NCBI RefSeq assembly: GCF_000149955.1
Contig: NC_030992.1
Coordinates: 2,190,978 to 2,254,977, forward strand
DNA from: Fusarium oxysporum f. sp. lycopersici 4287
Lineage: Eukaryota > Ascomycota > Sordariomycetes > Hypocreales > Nectriaceae
Length of the DNA: 64,000 nucleotides
Reading direction: 5' to 3'
The position numbers were made by a program, and so were the translations under genes. The notes beneath the pieces were generated by a model. That model made no database searches and was not told the origin of the DNA. It worked only from the letters and a program-made list of their open reading frames with translations. Positions 27,452 to 39,811 of this stretch are shown here, one piece after another; position 1 is the first letter of the stretch, and each line of letters begins with the position of its first letter.

Positions 27452-28326
27452 ACAGTACCACCAAGATCCTTGAAGATCTTTGAAATTTCCTGCGTACCTT
27501 ACCTAGTCTATCCGTATTCTCGGTACATTCAAGCCCGACAAGTCTCAGATCTCTGTAGCTGTAAATAATTGCGCTCTGGTAAATTGCTTCAGTACCTACC
27601 TACTACCTTTAAGAGAGAGAATTCCCTCAATGCCCAAAGCTCGGGATTGCTGCATCAATGAAGCGAAGGAACATGTATGTACAGCACGGACAATGATCAC
27701 CATGACGGGACCTATGCACAATCATTGATCGCAGCAGCGGCAGCGCAATGCAACGAAACTCACCAGCAGCCCAGCCCAGCGCAGTTCAGCCATTGAACAG
27801 TGATCCCCTGGCCCTCTTCCCTGTAAGGTACGTACCTCCTGCGGAGCAGTTTCTCGGCCACGTGAAAGGTTGCAGGTGACTCCTGTAGCGGAAGCAAGTA
27901 TCGATATGACGACTAATGATTGGAGTTGCTTCTTCTTGTAAACATGCGGTAACTTCTCGTAGACGGACAGTTTCCGCCCCAAGTGAGGTCGGCAGGGTCA
28001 AGTCGCAAGCCAACCTTTGGTTATTAACAGGGTAATTATTTCCATCCATGAATATTACGTTGCTATTATCATCATCATTATCAACACAAAGTTGATGCAG
28101 TTATCCTCGTTTTAAGCAGAGGCCACTTCTTGTCCAATGCTTTCCCAGCCGCCTCTCACGTTAGCATCTTGTCCAAACCTGCCAGAAACGTCATTTCGTT
28201 CCTCTGTCGGACTTTATTGACAAACAAACCAGGTCATGAGGAACTATCGACTTAGCAATCAAATCACCTATCGTTCAGTCACCTGCCGGCAGGTTGCAAC
28301 AAACAAGATCGTCGATTGTCACATAT

Positions 28327-28327
<1 letters not shown>

Positions 28328-28373
<46 letters not shown>
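28328..28373 (+). repeat. Uninterrupted run of 46 A
   Basis: The homopolymer A(46) is flanked by CACATATC and GAATAATTG. It could be a microsatellite or the tail of a retroposed sequence. No matching body or target-site duplication was seen. Confidence 0.85.
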
Positions 28374-28375
<2 letters not shown>

Positions 28376-31300
28376 ATAATTGTGAGAGTTTCAGTATAAA
28401 TTTGACTCCAGTCTCCTTTTGTAAACAAAAACCCGACGGGCGACTTATTAGTGAACGTGATTGATTAACAAGAAGCAAAAATGGACGGATCACTTCTGGG
28501 GTACAGAGTAGCCAATAATTACCGACTGCATCAACAGCCGCACGTTACAGCTTGTGCTAGTCGCTACCCATGGAAAGTCCTTGTCGATCATCTGTCTGTC
28601 ACCAGTCTAGAATACAGAACACTGCACTTCGTACCAACTTAGCCTTCGGGTCCGAGCTGTTATAGGTGCTAGCAGACACACATCTGACTCGATAAAAGAA
28701 GAGTCATAATATCCAAGCGGACTGTCCAGTTGTGCAGGTCCTGTTTCTACTACGCAGTACTCTTCGTTTTAATATGACAGGGTTTCCTTATGGTCAGAAG
28801 CTCTATAAGTCGGAATTTCACTCCAGTCGGTCGACCAACAGTCCATTCACGATGCTGCACGTTTTGAGTTCGTGCTTCAAAGGAACACTTGGGCCTTCAC
28901 TGTCACAAGTTGTGTCATGATGACGATCTTCAGCAGGACGTTAAGCACTGCCATATGTTCAGACAACCCTGATGATCTCCCTCAAGTGCCGATAAGCAGA
29001 ATCCTCAGTTGAAATAATGTAGTATAATGCGAATCTCCACAACGTGTCTCATATGACGCTGTATACTTGGCGAGATTTGATGGAACTCCGAAGGACAGAC
29101 GCAGGCACGGCCCAGGCGCGACAATTTGGATTGACCAGGGTCTTTTATTCTACTTCTTCTACGACTCCTTCCAATATTGGACACGATTTATTAGATACAG
29201 ACTCCGCTCAATACAGCCCGGGCCTTCCAGCGGTTCTTACATCTCTTAATGAGATTCGCTAACAGCTAACGTTCATTATTAAATTAGAATGCACCCAGGC
29301 GATGGCACTGGATACCTTAAGCGTCGATGAAATCAGACAGATGTGAAGCCACTCTAGTGACAATCCAGAAGCTCCTTCATTCATTTTGGGCCAAGCCCAC
29401 GCTTTGACCTGTCTCACAGCGAGCGAGCGTTAACCCGACCAAAATTTTCAATTACCGGTCTGCCACTTTATTCCAGTTCTTGCTTCGAAAGCCAAGCCGC
29501 GAATGGAAGTCGAAGCACAATCCTCAGCTTCTATGCTCTCGTGCTGACCGACAAAGTGAGATAATGACGGGCTTGGGAAGACCTAGGTCGCCGGCTAATG
29601 CGCAACTAACAAGATTGACGCTCCTCACCACGCATGAATACTTGGTCACGATGAAGCAACGGTCGTCACCGCTTCTTGTTCCCTTCACCTATGGATGGAT
29701 ACGGTGAATCTCTTCCTCGGCCAGTGGACCCATCTATCGTCACAGGTAGATTTATACACATGGAGCACGATGCACCTAAAATTGACTTTCTCCGTGGAAT
29801 CATACATATACGTGACCATGCGTTATCTTACCCTAATGTTCTTTCAATCGTCCCCGAGTATTATGATTATGGTATTTATCCATGTGGTTGGAAAAGCAGG
29901 GACCCGGGGCATGTTCACATGGTTACTGTCACTTATTCAAGGACCATCCGTCCCCCTGGCCAGAGAAAAAGCTTCTGGAACATCGAATGGCCTTATCTCC
30001 CTCCACCAAGACCCCATCAGCAACTGGGGACGGATGCATATAGTTAACTAATGGACACTTCGCCCGTTGCCCGAGACTACTGGAAAGGGCAATTAGTCTG
30101 TCAGTAAGAGCAGTGTCCATAGTGTCCTGCATATGAGGTGCATGAGGCTACATCTATCGCTAAGTTTTTGGGTGTTTCTTTTGGGACATCCCTGACTGTA
30201 CACGGGTTAATCAAGGGAGGATATTGTCGATGAACAGATATTACCGCCGACTCAAAGACGCGCTGAATCTGACTCGCCGAACGATTCAAGACCGCTTGCT
30301 CCGTAATAGCCTCGACTTGGCTGTCAAATCGGCCGAGGGGATCGCATGTATGTACATCTGGAGAGAATCATCCCACAGCCAAGTATCTCTACCTGTACCT
30401 TGCATGGCACCGCACCTGGGATTGATCCCCCTGGATACAAAGCCCTTACTGTAACGTCGCCTGCTAGCATTCATGGTACTTTCGTCAGTGAGCCCGTCGG
30501 ACACGGCTGGTTGTATCTGCGCTAGGTGGACATTCATGCCCAACATTTGCCTCTCGTCAAACAAGACACAAATTCGATATCGAGCCAGAAAAGACATACA
30601 TGTCCAGGGAGCACTCCCGTCTCCATGCTTCCGAGTCCAATTGTGGCCAACATGGAGAAGGGTGTGTGCCCAGTTCGACTCGACGGAATAGTTTTCTTTA
30701 ATGCCACTGTGCGTTACGATCCCTCTGTTGAAATGTCACACCGGCTTTTCTGCCTGTCTTCGGCATGTTATCCGCTTGGAATCGCCAGTTGGCCCAGCCC
30801 TGCTTCTCGAGTAAATTAACTTCATGTCCCGGCCAAACTATTGGTCTAAGGATTTATCTTCTTGACTGTGCTACTTTTGTAGCACGGATCTCAAGATCAA
30901 TTGCTCAAAGCTCGGGCGACGTCAGAGGCGTGTCAATAATCAGAGTGATAGTCCACAGAGCAGCGAAATACCTAAACTACATGTCACAATTATTACTGGC
31001 TACCAAGGTTGCTGGCAATTTGCCATCAACCCAGTCGTTGGCGAGCTCAGGTGTCAAACCCTGGTTGAAAACGGTGGGAGACGACCTCTCTTCAGAGCTT
31101 TCCAGATCGCCGGGACGACGCTAATGGATTAATAACTCCCTTGGGGTTCGTCTGGGAACGTTGGCGTCGCTGAATGCGACGTCATGTGTATGCGAAGGGC
31201 AGTGAAGCGATGCAGGGGGTTGCGCCAGACATGGGTAACCGTATGAGTGCGTTGCAGTGCCTACACTGCTGAGTAGACATGATTGTTAGTCAGTCTAAAT

Positions 31301-34300
31301 CAGTGACGTCTCTACGGTAGGACACTCACTACTTTACTGTAAGGTTTGAGAGGCGGTGCGGTACGGTACCATTGACGAAAGTAGACGAAGACAAGCCACC
31401 ACACACCGACAAACCACGACGGGCACCGACAACATGGAACTGGGTCAAGCTGACCTCTCAGAGCCGTCACCGACTCGGCAGCAACAGGGGGGAGTAAACG
31501 ACTGGAAGAAAAAGCAAAAAAAAAAACCACGGCAACGAGTCAGTCACGGCTCGTCGGCGTCCCCAAGTGACCCGGAGGTCAGACACAATTCACAGCTTGA
31601 AAGGTTAAGAGGCTCGGAGCCGCCTGCGGGCCGGTGCGGACGCGGAATCGGCTTCTTCACTTTCCGTACGCTACCTAAGTACATAGTATGATCTTAGTGG
31701 ACTGGCCATCTTCATTTGAAGGCATCGTAGATGCTCGCGGTGATGGAGCAGCGCTAGAACAAAATAAGTGCAAGATTGTGACCTCCAATCGCATTGGATC
31801 TAAAAGTATCCTCAAAGGGGCAAATCCTTCTTCTGACGAGCCACGCGCCACACTATTCGTATGCTTATTTAGCACTTCTCCTCTCACTCTCCCTTACGCC
31901 GGTTAGAATAAGCTAGCCGTTTCGTGAAGCTCATTCATTCATACAGCAGAGTAACATGCAGATACAGATGATCCTCCCACAACTTAATGACACCTCGCTT
32001 ATTTCTATGTGTTATTCTTGGTTGCCCTGAAACCTTCTTGGAGCTTTCCTGCCCTTGCTTGAAACTCAGCAAAGCAGGGGGCGGCCAATTCTTGAATCGA
32101 ATCGAGACCCATTCAAGCCGCTGGAGGCTGAGACATTGCAGGTGCCGTGTCCATGTCGTCGGTGACAGTAGAAGCCGTCGCTTCAGCATGTCATCGTCTT
32201 CCTTGCTCGGCCGCCAGGCCCAAGATGGCTCTACGCCGTGGTGGTATTCACCAGTGTTCACCACTCACCACTCACCACTCACCAGTTGTTCCTCTTGGCA
32301 GGGAAACAAACTTGAATCGTTATTGGGGGTAACATTGGGGGGCTTGTTTACAATACGAGCTGTGTTCTTGATGCTGATGCCCCCATAGTTTTCAAATCTA
32401 CGTTGTTACCCTACATTTCATAGCTACGACAAAGGATTCGCAAACCCATACCTATTCCAGTGATAGTAGCTATTAGGCGCATTGCACCGTCTTTTCTTCG
32501 TTGTTCTAGAAGACTGACTATTTATGACCTGTCGACTCTGTTCAGCTACCCCGAATACAGTCCTGGTATTGACGCCTCCAGTTATCAGCCGGACATCAAG
32601 CCCGACTCCGCACAACCCAGTTCGTACATAGAATTGTTATCAACATTGCTCCAACTTCTGTGATTTGGCTCGTTTATACTATACCAGTTAAACGAAACAA
32701 ACCTCTGGTGAGACGACGAACTTCCATTATGATCATCCATCAGATCCATCTGTTTGGGTATGGCAACAGCAATCCCAGTTCTTGAGTAGCATTGATCATA
32801 CCTAGCAATTCATTAACGGTCTACAAGAAATTGGTGCACCATACTACAAGCGCTGAAACATCAATGGCTGAAATACCCTTGCCTAGATCCCAATATCTGA
32901 CCTGCGGAACGTGCTTACAAGTTCACTGCCCTAAACAATATGCAGGATGTTCACCAATGACAAGCATATCATTTTAATCCTAGGGCTGAGTTGCTTCCTA
33001 TACAATCCAACGATGTTTCCTTATCGTGTGACAACATGCAACCGGAGCTCCAAATCATGGTTGAGATGGAACTCATAATCCGAAAGCGTATCTCCTTGCT
33101 AGGGACTCTCACCTGGAATCTAGTATCAATACTTGGATAAGGACAAAACCATGTCTCAGAGTCAAATAAGACGAACCATGCCACTATAATAGACGGGTGC
33201 TATCAGTCCAGGTACCCGACGCCACGCTTACGGAAGGGGACTGATAACTGGGACGCGGATCCTAATCGCCATCTGCACTCTGCACTCTGGCTATTCGATA
33301 CTTCACATGCTCCACGATCAACTGGCAAGCATATGTATCATCATCCGCACCATGTTACTGCAAGTCACGAGAGACAATTTACACACCGATGCGGGGAAAG
33401 TATATTGTTGGCACCAGTCACAAAAGTTGCAGAGCGGGGGTTTGAAAATGCAGTGACGGCTTATTGATGTAGGAGTTCGAAGTACAGTACAGTATGTATC
33501 GAGTTGTTGTGATCAGCAACCACATGACCCTGAGATAATGCCCAACACGTGCAAAACTGATGCCAGTAGAGGCGCAATAGCGCGGGATGAGAGATTGATA
33601 TCAGGCCACCTAAAAGGGTCCGAGCGGTGGACCAAGGTCAAGACTGTTTTATCAACCAAAACAAATCAACACACGGGGTTTGACGCTCGCAGCTGAATCC
33701 TGATGTCCATACTTCATGAGCAGATTTCGCAATGATACGCTTCAGTGTGTGCCTCTCTGTGTGCTCGTGTTCAACAACGAGACAGAGTAAGATGAGATGC
33801 CATATCGGTCCACACAGACCACGCGACGACGTAGCCAGGCCAAGGTTGCAGGTCCAGATTGATCGTATGCGACCTTGCTTCGGCCGCCTTCTGTTTCCTG
33901 CCATTTAACTCGTCACAGCTATACGAAGTCCTGGCGATGATACCTGTACCACCCATTTCAGTGTCTGGAGCATGCTGAGCGAACAGCTACAGCAGTGTTC
34001 ATGGTATGGCTTATACATACATGGTCAAGGATCTCGGGTGAGGTCGCGTGGCGCGCCAGCAGCCCACAACGCGGCTGTTTTCACCATTTCTGGCTATGTC
34101 GCTGAACCTAGTGCCACGAACCGAGATTGAAGAGACCCTGATGATATGATAGCGATAGCACTCCTAGGCACTCTGTCGCAAGCCGTTCGCGTGATTCGAA
34201 ACCATAGTGAAAGGGACGTTCTGCTGATGACCTCTAGATGATTGGTGTTTATCGTGTTGATGGGATGAGGCTTGCTAGCTGATACACGCAGTGCACGCAC

Positions 34301-36061
34301 CAGTTCCAGTTCCAGTTCCAGAGTCCTTAGCATCCAATACACAAGGAAAGAAAAACTTTATGTCGATCATGAGCTGGAGGGGTTGGAAAGTATAATAACT
34401 CTTGAGGATCTTGGCCCAGAAGCTTTGCCGGGCGCACGAGCGCAAAATGAGCCGGTCTTTTGTTCACAACAATGTATATCATCATATCGAGATTAAGAAA
34501 CATCATGGTCTCGCGAAACCTTTTCGGAGATAACCTAGGCAACTAGACTCGGCCTCGACAGCCCTATGATATCGCTACTTTGAGGTCAATGCTACATCAT
34601 CATCGTCAAGCGTTGAAGTCGCTGACAAAAGGTCCGTGCTAGGCACTCTGAAAGCTGAGGCTTGCTTCGTTCCATGGACCGTTCTTGGCTGAGACGGAAG
34701 TAAATTGCCTCTTTTTGTTTCACGTTCAGGATCAAGATGACCTGTTTTTTTTTTTTTTTTTTTGTCTTATGAGTTCAAGAGTTAATTTGACTGTGCTATG
34801 TACAACGACTGCGGCCGTTGAGCACAAGAACAACGTCACAAAGATGTCGTTGGCAGTCGGTCCTTTTGCTCCATCGATTTCAATTGGCGTTTGTGACCGG
34901 AGGTTAGGAAACCATCGGTGACGATGAACTGCTGGTACATGTGTCGAATTTCACGACAGGGGTACTTTGTTCAGTAGTGTGAACCGATCGACGATATGTC
35001 TTGATAAGATTGACTGACTTCCATTTTCTGAAACGGAATTTAGTTGTTGGGGGGCCAGTTCTGCCAGTGTGATGACTGCCAAGCTGTTCCACCGGGCTTC
35101 AGGCTGAACTGTAGGTCTGGGGATGAGCCGATGGATTCAGCATCTGGCAGATCTGGTATGAGAAAGGCAGCTTCATGAATAGGCAGCAGTTAAAAAAAAC
35201 AGGAAGTTACAATCGCGTCACCCAAGAATCCGGTTCATCCCAGCAAGCCCAGTCAAGCTGGAACACGATTATGATTCGTGTATCTCGTAACTGACAGAGC
35301 TAGACTACCTTATTGTTACTGGGAAGCTCGAACCTGCAAGGCAAAGGTCGAAATACCGAATCTACTCCTGATATCTATTTCTCTTAGGGGTTTCGCACCT
35401 GTCCTGGTCTGGGTGGCATAGTTGCGTGACAGTTGTGATTAAAGATTTCCTAATGTCACCCATGCGTCGTCTCGTACTTCAGGGCCATTTTGCCTCTTCG
35501 AACAAGGTCCCTTTGCACAAGTCGGTTCCTCGGCGCGAAGATGCGACTCGGCCGTATGATGATCCTGTTCGTGAATGCTCATCGCCTTCCCGATATGAGC
35601 TGTTGACGTTATCTTGTGTAACCAAACCAATGCTACCTGCCCATGCCGCCATAGTTACGCAGCTATAGGTAATAAGGGACGTTGATAGGCCAGCCACATG
35701 TTTCGTGTCTTTGGCTGACAATTGACGTGAGGTATATGTCAGCTGTTGGTATAAGCAAGTATGAATACGCTATGTTTATTCCACCACTGAGATTAAGTGA
35801 TTGCAGAGTGCACGACTTTCGATTCATGCGCCAGAGTTTTGGTATAATCCAAGCTTCAAGCTCAGACTTGTAAAGCCCATCCATATATGCCAGTTGTCTG
35901 GCGCAACAGGTGATACTATCTGAAAATGGGTTCCCTGGCGGGGTTTGACGTCCGGGCAAGCTCCTCCGTTGCGAGAGCTTGGACAGATATAGCATGTAAA
36001 TGATGGTCCACGCCGCCCCCTCAAGCTGTACAGTCTTTCAATGCTGGAGAATTCCCCCGTG

Positions 36062-36796
36062 TCATTCAACGTCACTTTCGGCAATCTTTCTGCGCTTAGG
36101 ACGTCCCCGCAAGGAGATGTCGTGATGCCCAACGAGCCGGGTCCCATCTTGGACTGGCTCGGATGCATCAACAGGACCGTCATCTGCACCCTCAGTGAAG
36201 ACTAGGTCGCCTCGTCGACCAAGGACCTCCTTGCCAGCTTCCTCTAAGAGGATACCAAACGCCAAGAGAGCTGTCTCATCCATGCTCCGTTCAGTAATGT
36301 TTCGGCTCTCCAGAGGTTGGCGCTCGCGGTTTCTGACGCTGTAGAAAGCACTGGTGTAAGCGTGAATGGCTTTGAGGAGGTCACTGTCTGGCAGGACACT
36401 CTGTCCCCCACAGGGAAGATCATGTTCATGAGCGTAGTAGATATCGTGCTCCAAGTAACGCACGGGTGCATCTTTCCGCCTGAATAGAATTTCGTCAGGA
36501 GCTAAAGGGATATCCTTTGTGGAGTATCTGATTGCCTTTGGGTGACGAGGTGTATACTGTAACTCTTCCGGTTCCGTTGCGGGACCTTGGTCATGTGAGA
36601 CTTTGCCTGGTTTATGTGAGCTTCAAATCGGACGATCAGAAGAGGGGAAAATACCTGCTACAGCATCATAGACAGTTGCATGTCTGCGTTTTGATCCCTT
36701 ACTAGGATTCTGCTCGGTAGCCACAGGATCTCGGTTGGAGGAGACGTCACTTTGATACAAAGGTGCTATACGTGAATTGTTCTTTGAGATGTCCAT
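36062..36796 (-). CDS. RRN10: RNA polymerase I upstream activating factor subunit, Rrn10-like
   Basis: Two exons fit phase: 36796-36655 and 36606-36062, with donor GTATTT and acceptor CCAG. They give 228 residues. The segment LPDSDLLKAIHAYTSAFY, then SMDETALLAFGILLEEAGKE, resembles the core of yeast Rrn10, where an IPDxDL start is followed by a His/Tyr-rich helix and a DETSL...GLLIE helix. Rrn10 is part of the upstream activating factor that recruits RNA polymerase I to the rDNA promoter. The protein is longer than yeast Rrn10 because of a charged N-terminus and a C-terminal basic patch (RGRPKRRK) that may be a nuclear signal. The match is from memory of a short motif, so the name is tentative. 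It is divergent from the CSA-like gene, with a 494-base shared upstream region. Confidence 0.6.
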
Positions 36797-37290
36797 GATG
36801 TGCAATGAAAAGCTAGGTTGGAGGTTGATGTTTGATCTGTTGCTCTCTACTGTTTCAGGGTGAAAAAAAAATCGTGATTCTCAGACACTCGAGATGTGGG
36901 CGCAGAAGCATTGTTTGTTGCGCAATGTTGAGGATGTTTGAGTGAGGCGAATTAGAAGATCAGAGTGGAATGGATAATGAGTCTGAAAGGCTAGGTAGGC
37001 AATTTGGTGCTTGTTGTCAATGTTAAGTTGAGGCTGATGAAGATGGAAAGTTTGGGTAGTCAATTGTGGGGTAGCTGTAGAGATAGGGTAGGTACCTACC
37101 TAGTGAGTGGTCCCTTAAAGTTCAACAAGCACGCCTTGCAGCTGACATCACCACCAGCTCCAGGCTGAAGCCACATTCCATAGGCTGCGAGATTGCGAGA
37201 TTACTGCCGTTGTTCACTGCTTTGCATTGTTTTGGTTTATACTTCAACTTTAATATTGTCTTTAAATTGTCATCGTCCTGGCACAGATGA
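36797..37290. promoter_or_regulatory. Shared divergent promoter region
   Basis: These 494 bases separate the Rrn10-like gene (-) and the CSA-like gene (+). GGTAGGTACCTACCTA near 37089-37103 is a palindromic GGTA/TACC cluster of the kind frequent in this window. No clear TATA box is visible. Confidence 0.4.
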
Positions 37291-38733
37291 ATGCAGTCCA
37301 ACCTTCTCGCTCGTGAAACGGGCGATCTCCGCCATGAAGACTTTACTCGGTCCATCACTTCTGAACTCCTACGTTCTTTTGTGCCGGCTCCTCAGCACCG
37401 CTTCAATGGTGAGAGAACGGCCAAGCATGGCCCTACAGATGTAGGCGAGCGTGTGCACAGTATAAGAGCGCATGGCGCAGGCGTTAATACGCTCGCCCTT
37501 GAGAAGTTCGATGGACGTATCCTCCTCTCTGGGGGAGCAGAAGGAGGCATCAAGGTCTGGAATTTGGAAGACGCTGGAAACCCCAACAAGTTGCACACTT
37601 TTCGCCCCTTGAGCAGCATCGCCAGGTCTACGAGAGAAGAGTCTTCTCCCGGGCATAGTCACGGTGTCACTCATGTTGCCTTTTATCCTTTCGATCCGGA
37701 TGCTTTTCTTTCAAGTTCTTACGACAAGAAGCTGAAGCTATGGGCGACTCAGCGTTGCACTCTATCGGCCACCTTCGACCTGAACGCAACTATTTACTCC
37801 CACTCCACCAGCCCTGTAGCAGATCATCTTATTGTGGCGTGTGCCACGCAGAACCCAGCAGTTCGGCTGGTAGATTTGAAATCAGGGTCCGCTGTACAAG
37901 CTCTTGTAGCACATGGCGGTCCTGTTTTGTCAACTGCATGGAGTCCGCGCCACGAGCATATTCTTGTCAGTGGCCACGCAGATGGGAAAGTCAGGATATG
38001 GGATATTCGTCGTTCTGGTGGTGTTGTGGCGCTGCTCGACCAGGAAGATTCACTGGGCATCGTTCACAAAATGAAGCATCTCAGTGCCGCAGGGATGGAT
38101 TCCAGTCAGATCCCACACTTTCGTACCTCGGCACAGGCGCACGACGATGCAGTGAATGGCTTACAATGGACTGACGATGGACAATACATCATCTCAGCTG
38201 GTCTCGACCGTCGCATTCGTGTTTGGGACGCTGCCACGGGGGCCAATACTCTCGCCAGTTTTGGCTCTCTTATTCAGAACCAACACGCGAAGACAGCAAG
38301 TATTTTGGTTTCTCCGGCGCATCTCACAAGTGGTAATAATCTTCTCTTCTGGCCAAATGATCAGGAAATTCTTATCCTCGATCTTCATGATGGCCATATT
38401 GTGACACGGCTCCGGAGCCCTGGCGTAACGAACCCTATAGGGCCACGAGGGGGCGAGATGGGAAGAAACAGAATCACGAGTATAGTTTGGCGCGCATCAG
38501 GGGGGACGGGACGCCCAGTTGGTCCTATTATGGGCGGCAGCAACTCCGTTGGAGCCGTATATAGCTCCCACATGGATGGGCAAATTCGAGCTTGGGCACC
38601 CCAAATACCTGGGCCTGAGGATGTCGCCGAGGAAGAAGAGATGCATGAAGAGGAGGAGGCTAAACAGAAGAAGAGAAAGGCTGTCGACGATGCATATAGA
38701 AGTCTTATGGGCAAGAAGATCACCTTTACGTAG
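37291..38733 (+). CDS. WD40 repair protein, CSA/ERCC8 (Ckn1/Rad28) type
   Basis: A single exon of 480 residues. In the family this is a WD40 substrate receptor of a CUL4-DDB1 ubiquitin ligase acting in transcription-coupled nucleotide excision repair. The start LLARETGDL parallels the LSARQTG start of human CSA. WD repeats are visible as GAGVNTLALEKFDGRILLSG with GGIKVWNL, GVTHVAFYPFDPDAFLSSSY with KKLKLWAT, VYSH-type IYSHSTSPVADHLIVAC, LSTAWSPRHEHILVSGHADG with KVRIWDIRRSGG, and VNGLQWTDDGQYIISAGLDR with RIRVWDAATG. The C-terminus is acidic then basic (EEEEMHEEEEAKQKKRK). It converges on the Atg5 gene, whose stop is 195 bases away. Confidence 0.9.
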   Translation: MQSNLLARETGDLRHEDFTRSITSELLRSFVPAPQHRFNGERTAKHGPTDVGERVHSIRAHGAGVNTLALEKFDGRILLSGGAEGGIKVWNLEDAGNPNKLHTFRPLSSIARSTREESSPGHSHGVTHVAFYPFDPDAFLSSSYDKKLKLWATQRCTLSATFDLNATIYSHSTSPVADHLIVACATQNPAVRLVDLKSGSAVQALVAHGGPVLSTAWSPRHEHILVSGHADGKVRIWDIRRSGGVVALLDQEDSLGIVHKMKHLSAAGMDSSQIPHFRTSAQAHDDAVNGLQWTDDGQYIISAGLDRRIRVWDAATGANTLASFGSLIQNQHAKTASILVSPAHLTSGNNLLFWPNDQEILILDLHDGHIVTRLRSPGVTNPIGPRGGEMGRNRITSIVWRASGGTGRPVGPIMGGSNSVGAVYSSHMDGQIRAWAPQIPGPEDVAEEEEMHEEEEAKQKKRKAVDDAYRSLMGKKITFT

Positions 38734-38927
38734 TGTAGTTATCATGTCCGAGCCTGGCCTGTATGTGTCAGTAAATTTGCAAGTGTTCATAAAATTGGAT
38801 CAAAGACGTAGTCTAATATGTCGCAATGACGGTTCTGGAAGCCAGTGATTTACGCTGCAGAGCCAGTGATAAGGGCAGTCCCTAACGCCATCCATATGCC
38901 CTATTCGCTAAAGGAGCCCAGTATCCA

Positions 38928-39811
38928 TCACAGCACAATAACAACCAGGCATATCCATCCGTCGGGGTATGAGGCTTCCCGCATCAGCTCCTCTAAGGGT
39001 GCATCAAATGGTACCCCAGCTCCGTGCATTACCACCTTCGCGAGAATAGGATCACGGCTGCTTGGGAACAGCCCTGGCAACATCTCTTTGAGAGCCTGGC
39101 CCAGGATTTTAGGTCGGCGGTCTGAACTTGTCGCTGGAACAAGAGATTGGATGACTTTGAAGGTGGCCTGCTCGGAAGACGCTGGTGACGACGAGTCCGA
39201 GGCGGTGGTAGGGATGTAGATGCGAATGGGAACATGTTTGAGTGCTGTTGGTGCGTTGAGCAGATGGCTATTGATACGGTTGAAGGATGCTTGGTCATTG
39301 TCTATGACAGCGTTCCAAAGCTGGGTGGTGTTGTCTTTTGACATTTTCATGATTTGGTTTGCATTGCCATTGCGGATGAAGTCAGCCTAAGCGAGTCAGC
39401 TCTGCGCTGTTGTAAGATAAGCAATTCCAGATCTCCGATGCGAATATACACACCGAGAACAGATATCTAGCTGCAGGCTCTCATGTAGCATATAACACTC
39501 ACCTCTTTTACGCAGTTGAGAAAAGTATCCGCAATATCCCAACCTACTCCATCATTCACGGTCAACCTCCACGGCAGGCGGGGTTGATACAGGTCTACCA
39601 GCAATCCCACAGCCAGGTTCCTCAACTGTACATCTTCAAAGTGGAAGCTGGAGCAGGGCGAGTTGAAGAAAGTCGACAGTCTCGGGATGAGAAGAGCCAG
39701 GTAGCTGAAACGCGGAATACTAGTGATGAAAGGCGTAGTCGGTGAGGCGGGATGGGTTATGTGCAGCGGAATCCGGGCGTTCCATAAAGCTTGTGTGATG
39801 GAAGAGGACAT
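38928..39811 (-). CDS. ATG5: Autophagy protein Atg5
   Basis: Atg5 is the acceptor of Atg12. The conjugate with Atg16 drives Atg8 lipidation in autophagosome formation. Two exons fit phase, 39811-39503 and 39386-38928, giving 255 residues. The N-terminus ALWNARIPLHITHPASPTTP followed by PRFSYLALLIPRLSTFF is the first ubiquitin-like domain and diagnostic. PWRLTVNDGVGWDIADTFLNCVKEADFIRNGNAN follows, read in two pieces across the intron. The likely Atg12-conjugated lysine is in IMKMSKD at about residue 120, by position relative to the human site. The second ubiquitin-like part has VPIRIYIP and ends WICLVVIVL. The length is near the lower end for the family. Confidence 0.95.

Larger units (their letters stand above)
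25181..36061. other. 10.9-kb gene-poor region
   Basis: No gene can be supported here. 25.2-26.2 kb is purine-rich and probably holds the leader and promoter of the Zn2Cys6 gene. Later parts have a hairpin (27405-27451), a 46-base A run, a T run at 34745-34763 and a CTCACCA iteration near 32255-32284. Small open frames near 29676-30051 and 30286-30820 lack motifs and overlap on both strands. Confidence 0.5.

Noticed and set aside
29676..30051. Overlapping open frames of about 120 codons
   Set aside because: Two frames of equal length cover the same bases and neither has a recognisable motif.
30286..30819. Open frames on both strands near 30.3-30.8 kb
   Set aside because: Stops interrupt every plausible continuation and no family could be recognised.
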